Part shown: in pieces, positions 63,380-64,000 of the stretch
Numbering within the stretch: position 1 is the stretch's first letter
Layout of the letters: each line of letters starts with the position of its first letter
Assembly: GCA_034440615.1 (NCBI GenBank)
Contig: JAOTOM010005182.1
Coordinates: forward strand, 1,170,001-1,234,000
Direction of reading: 5' to 3'
DNA from: Ashinkailepas kermadecensis
Taxonomy: Eukaryota; Arthropoda; Thecostraca; Neolepadidae
DNA length: 64,000 nucleotides
Notes under the pieces: generated by a model
What the model saw: only the letters and a program-made list of their open reading frames with translations
What the model was told of the DNA's origin: nothing
Database searches by the model: none
Position numbers and translations under genes: made by a program

Positions 63380-64000
63380 CGTGGCCATCCGAGTGGTGTG
63401 GGTGTGTTTGTGTGGAGTTGGAGTGGCCATCAGAGTGGTGTGGGTGTGTTTGTGTGGAGTTGGAGTGACCACCCGAGTGGTGTGGGTGTGTTTGTGTGGA
63501 GTTGGAGTGGCCATCAGAGTGGTGTGGGTGTGTTTGTGTGGAGTTGGAGTGGCCATCAGAGTGGTGTGGGTGTGTTTGTGTGGAGTTGGAATGGCCATCA
63601 GAGTGGTGTTTGTGTGGAGTTGGAGTGGCTATCAGAGTGGTGTGTGTGTGTTTGTTGAGTTGGAGTGACCATCCGAGTGGTGTGGGTGTGTTTGTGTGGA
63701 GTTGGAGCGCCCATCCGAGTGGTGTGGGTGTGTTTGTGTGGAGTTGGAGTGGCTATCAGCGTGGTGTGTGTGTGTTTGTTGAGTTGGAATGACCATCAGA
63801 GTGGCGTGGTGTGTTTGTGTGGAGTTGGAGTGGCCATCAGAGTGGTGTGGGTGTGTTTGTGTGGAGTTGGAGTGGCCATCAGAGTGGTGTGGGTGTGTTT
63901 GTGTGGAGTTGGAGTGGCCATCAGAGTGGCGTGGTGTGTTTGTGTAGAGTTGGAGTGGCCATCAGAGTGGTGTGGGTGTGTTTGTGTGGAGTTGGAGTGG
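63380..64000. repeat. ~40-bp minisatellite to the window end
   Basis: Units GTGTGGGTGTGTTTGTGTGG plus AGTTGGAGTGGCCATCAGA, starting about 25 bp after the exon 16 donor and running off the window. Confidence 0.95.

Overview
The window is animal nuclear DNA. It has short exons with GT/AG introns, CR1-type and I-type LINEs, a BEL/Pao LTR element, a Penelope-like remnant, a mariner remnant, tRNA-derived SINEs and many micro- and minisatellites. There are no operons or ribosome binding sites. The protein and transposon types suggest an invertebrate, probably an arthropod; that placement is inference.

One host gene is clear: a + strand phosphoinositide-specific phospholipase C of the delta/eta-like type. 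I assembled 15 exons by hand from 23036 to 63354, plus a likely first exon at 10670-10781 in a CpG-rich, CRE-containing region. Every junction keeps reading phase. The joined product runs PH domain, EF-hands, catalytic X domain, acidic linker, Y domain and the start of a C2 domain. The catalytic His, Glu and Asp positions are present. The gene runs off the right edge inside C2.

Layout: 1-9.5 kb holds two degenerate I-clade LINEs (minus strand) bracketed by an inverted pair of a ~300 bp repeat. 10.1-11.1 kb is the CpG-rich presumptive promoter and exon 1. 11.1-18 kb (intron 1) holds three hAT-like non-autonomous elements with 8-bp duplications, one about 5 kb long and filled with minisatellite. 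19.4-22 kb has three CRE palindromes and minisatellites. 22-23 kb has mariner and Penelope remnants and a hammerhead-like motif. 25.1-25.8 kb is a perfect 32-bp array. 26-29.3 kb is a CR1-like LINE. 29.3-36.1 kb is mostly minisatellites plus a full SINE. 41.4-47 kb is a BEL/Pao element with LTRs and a tRNA-Phe primer site. 47.3-63.4 kb carries the catalytic exons, separated by minisatellites.

Two patterns stand out. First, very short retroposons (35-58 bp) ending in an AACT/AACC-type tail occur at least four times with exact 13-15 bp target-site duplications. Second, several intronic minisatellites of the PLC gene contain copies of a neighbouring exon edge, including splice donors or acceptors, so they appear to have grown out of splice junctions.
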